DNA of 7,892 nt from Gammaproteobacteria bacterium. Lineage in GTDB: Bacteria; Pseudomonadota; Gammaproteobacteria; UBA5335. Location: contig WOZT01000218.1 of assembly GCA_011620145.1 (NCBI GenBank), positions 1-7,892 of the forward strand. Direction: 5' to 3'. Positions 6,625-7,892 of the stretch are shown piece after piece. The notes under the pieces were generated by a model. It was not told the DNA's origin. It made no database searches and worked only from the letters and a program-made list of their open reading frames with translations. How positions within the stretch are numbered: position 1 is the first letter of the stretch; each line of letters starts with the position of its first letter. The position numbers were made by a program, and so were the translations under genes.

Positions 6625-6651
6625 GTCCCCGGCGCGCTTGCGCGCGGGGAC
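6625..6651 (+). promoter_or_regulatory. Very stable hairpin between rpsF and rpsR
   Basis: GTCCCC (6625-6630) pairs with GGGGAC (6646-6651), and GCGCGC (6632-6637) with GCGCGC (6640-6645). One G is unpaired at 6631, and the loop is tight, of two to four bases. The hairpin fills the 63-base gap between the two genes. No T tract follows, so transcript end protection, a processing site or control of rpsR translation are more likely than full termination. Many relatives carry priB at this place. Confidence 0.5.
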
Positions 6652-6675
6652 TGTTGGCAGCTAAAGGAGCTATTC

Positions 6676-6900
6676 ATGTCGCGTAATTTTCGCCGTCGCA
6701 AGTATTGCAAGTTCACCGCCGAGAATGTGGTCGAGATCGACTACAAGGATCTGGCCACCCTCAAGGCCTATGTCGCCGAGACGGGCAAGATTGTGCCCAG
6801 CCGCATCACGGGCACCAGCGCGCGCTATCAGCGTCAACTGGCCAAGGCCGTGAAGCGGGCGCGTTTCCTGGCTCTGCTGCCCTATACGGATCAGCACTGA
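6676..6900 (+). CDS. rpsR: Ribosomal protein bS18
   Basis: S18 of the 30S subunit binds S6 on the ribosome platform. The 74 residues include the hallmark [20 protein letters not shown] near the N terminus and [27 protein letters not shown] in the body (18 residues or more of near-invariant family sequence), ending in LLPYTDQH. E. coli S18 has 75 residues. The ATG at 6676 has AAGGAG (6664-6669) six bases upstream. It lies second in the operon directly after rpsF; no priB or ssb-like frame lies between them. Confidence 0.98.
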   Translation: MSRNFRRRKYCKFTAENVVEIDYKDLATLKAYVAETGKIVPSRITGTSARYQRQLAKAVKRARFLALLPYTDQH

Positions 6901-6930
6901 GGTTGCCGGACGGGCGACGCAGGCATCGGC

Positions 6931-7827
6931 ATGCAGGCGCTCGCTCGCTACGCGCTATCCGGATTTGGGCAGGCGATTCTGGTAGTCAGCCTGTTGGGCT
7001 TTGGCGCCTGGGTGCTGTTTCCGTTGATGTATCTGTCCGGCGCACTGATGGCGCTGATGGCCATGCAGCTCGGCCCAGGCAAGGCCAGCCAGGTATTGCT
7101 GGGCGGACTACTGGTGCAGGCCGTGGGTGGCGCGGTGTTGTTGGGATCACCTACGGCAGCGCTGGGATTGGCCGCCTTGATGTGGGTGCCGCTGGTGGCC
7201 CTGGGCGGTCTGGTCTGGCAGCGAGGCAGCTTGCCGCCTGCCCTGACTGTTTCGGCATTGTTGGGATTGGTGGCGGTCCTTGGATTCTATCTGCTGCATG
7301 CCGATCCGGGACTGTGGTGGCAGGAACATCTGCACCAGGCGCTTGCCGCGCGGTCGTCTCTGCCGGATAGCCTCACGGCAACAGATCAGGATTTGGCGAC
7401 CCTGATTGAAGAGGTGGCAGACTACCTTCCGGGCGCTTTTGCCAGCGTCTGGGTGATGGGGTTGACGGTCAGCCTGTTGTTGGGGCGCTGGCTTCAGTCA
7501 CGTCTGTATCGGGCCGGTGCATTCGGTGCGGAATTCAGGGGCTGGCGCCTTGCAACAGTGTGGACCGGGGTTGCCGGCGCTTGTTTGCTGACGGCGGTGT
7601 GGCGATTCGATCTGGCAGTCAATCTCCTGGTGCCGTTGACGGTCGTGCTGTGTCTGCCAGCCTTGGGACTGCTGCATGCCCTGTTGCGCCAGCGTCCTGC
7701 GTCCAAAGTCTGGTTGGGATTGTTGTATGGAGCTTTGGCGCTGATGCCCCATCTGGTGGTGGTATTGGCCGCGGTGGCCTTGGTGGATAGCTGGATGGAT
7801 TTTCGGGGTCGCACCCCGACAACGTGA
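6931..7827 (+). CDS. DUF2232-type integral membrane protein in the rpsR-rplI interval
   Basis: This is a 298-residue, very hydrophobic inner-membrane protein. Likely membrane spans lie at about residues 11-46 (two), 55-96 (two), 103-123, 165-188, 210-252 (two) and 259-287 (one or two). A more polar stretch at 124-164 (WWQEHLHQ to EEVADYLP) is probably a loop. The C-terminal end VDSWMDFRGR after the last span is, as I recall, typical of the DUF2232 family, whose gammaproteobacterial members sit between rpsR and rplI (Pseudomonas has the same order). The ATG is 30 bases after rpsR and has only a weak ribosome site (AGG at 6921-6923), so reduced translation relative to the ribosomal genes is plausible. 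No enzymatic motif is visible and the function is unknown. Confidence 0.85.
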   Translation: MQALARYALSGFGQAILVVSLLGFGAWVLFPLMYLSGALMALMAMQLGPGKASQVLLGGLLVQAVGGAVLLGSPTAALGLAALMWVPLVALGGLVWQRGSLPPALTVSALLGLVAVLGFYLLHADPGLWWQEHLHQALAARSSLPDSLTATDQDLATLIEEVADYLPGAFASVWVMGLTVSLLLGRWLQSRLYRAGAFGAEFRGWRLATVWTGVAGACLLTAVWRFDLAVNLLVPLTVVLCLPALGLLHALLRQRPASKVWLGLLYGALALMPHLVVVLAAVALVDSWMDFRGRTPTT

Positions 7828-7859
7828 AGATTGACTTGAACTGATTGGGTGATGTTGAG

Positions 7860-7892
7860 ATGGATGTGATTCTGCTGCAGAAAGTCGAAAAC
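7860..7892 (+). CDS. rplI: Ribosomal protein bL9, 5' end only
   Basis: The last 33 bases of the window encode MDVILLQKVEN, which matches the start of L9 of the 50S subunit (usual form MQVILLxKVxNLG). The gene runs off the window. Its place after rpsF, rpsR and the DUF2232 gene is the standard order. GGGTGA at 7847-7852 may serve as the ribosome site, seven bases before the ATG. Asp at position 2 replaces the common Gln. Confidence 0.9.
   Translation, partial: MDVILLQKVEN

Overview
The window looks like core chromosome of a GC-rich gammaproteobacterium. The coding parts run at roughly 63-68% GC in the lines I counted. The gene order is characteristic: a bepA-type protease, a TusA-like gene, bcp and dapA with a small lipoprotein on one side, then rpsF-rpsR-DUF2232-rplI. 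E. coli keeps bepA, bcp and dapA-bamC in one neighbourhood. Pseudomonas-type genomes have the rpsF-rpsR-membrane protein-rplI order without priB. No phage, CRISPR, toxin-antitoxin or intact mobile element is visible.

Layout from left to right. Positions 1-278 hold no convincing gene, only a hairpin behind bepA. Positions 279-1790 (minus) encode a BepA-like periplasmic M48 metalloprotease with TPRs. A 67-base divergent spacer separates it from a 76-residue TusA-fold protein (1858-2088, plus) that lacks the catalytic cysteine. A strong hairpin at 2118-2149 separates that gene from the convergent phoH-type gene (2165-3634, minus; PIN plus PhoH ATPase), which is translationally coupled by an ATGA overlap to a PrxQ/Bcp peroxiredoxin (3631-4116, minus). 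Divergent from bcp, dapA (4273-5154) overlaps a 90-residue lipoprotein gene (5148-5420) that sits where bamC usually is. A tRNA-Ser(GGA) gene follows at 5494-5584. About 500 bases of lower-GC DNA without a recognisable gene come next. The ribosomal operon then begins with a promoter near 6079-6107, a structured leader, rpsF (6190-6612), a GC-rich hairpin, rpsR (6676-6900), a DUF2232 membrane protein (6931-7827) and the first 11 codons of rplI (7860 to the window end).

The functional themes are envelope maintenance (BepA, the lipoprotein, and DapA supplying diaminopimelate for peptidoglycan and lysine), RNA turnover and oxidative defence (PIN-PhoH with PrxQ), and translation (tRNA-Ser, S6, S18, L9). 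Nothing here amounts to a new multi-gene system. The best leads are the cysteine-less TusA-like protein, the minimal BamC-position lipoprotein, and the structured RNA around rpsF.
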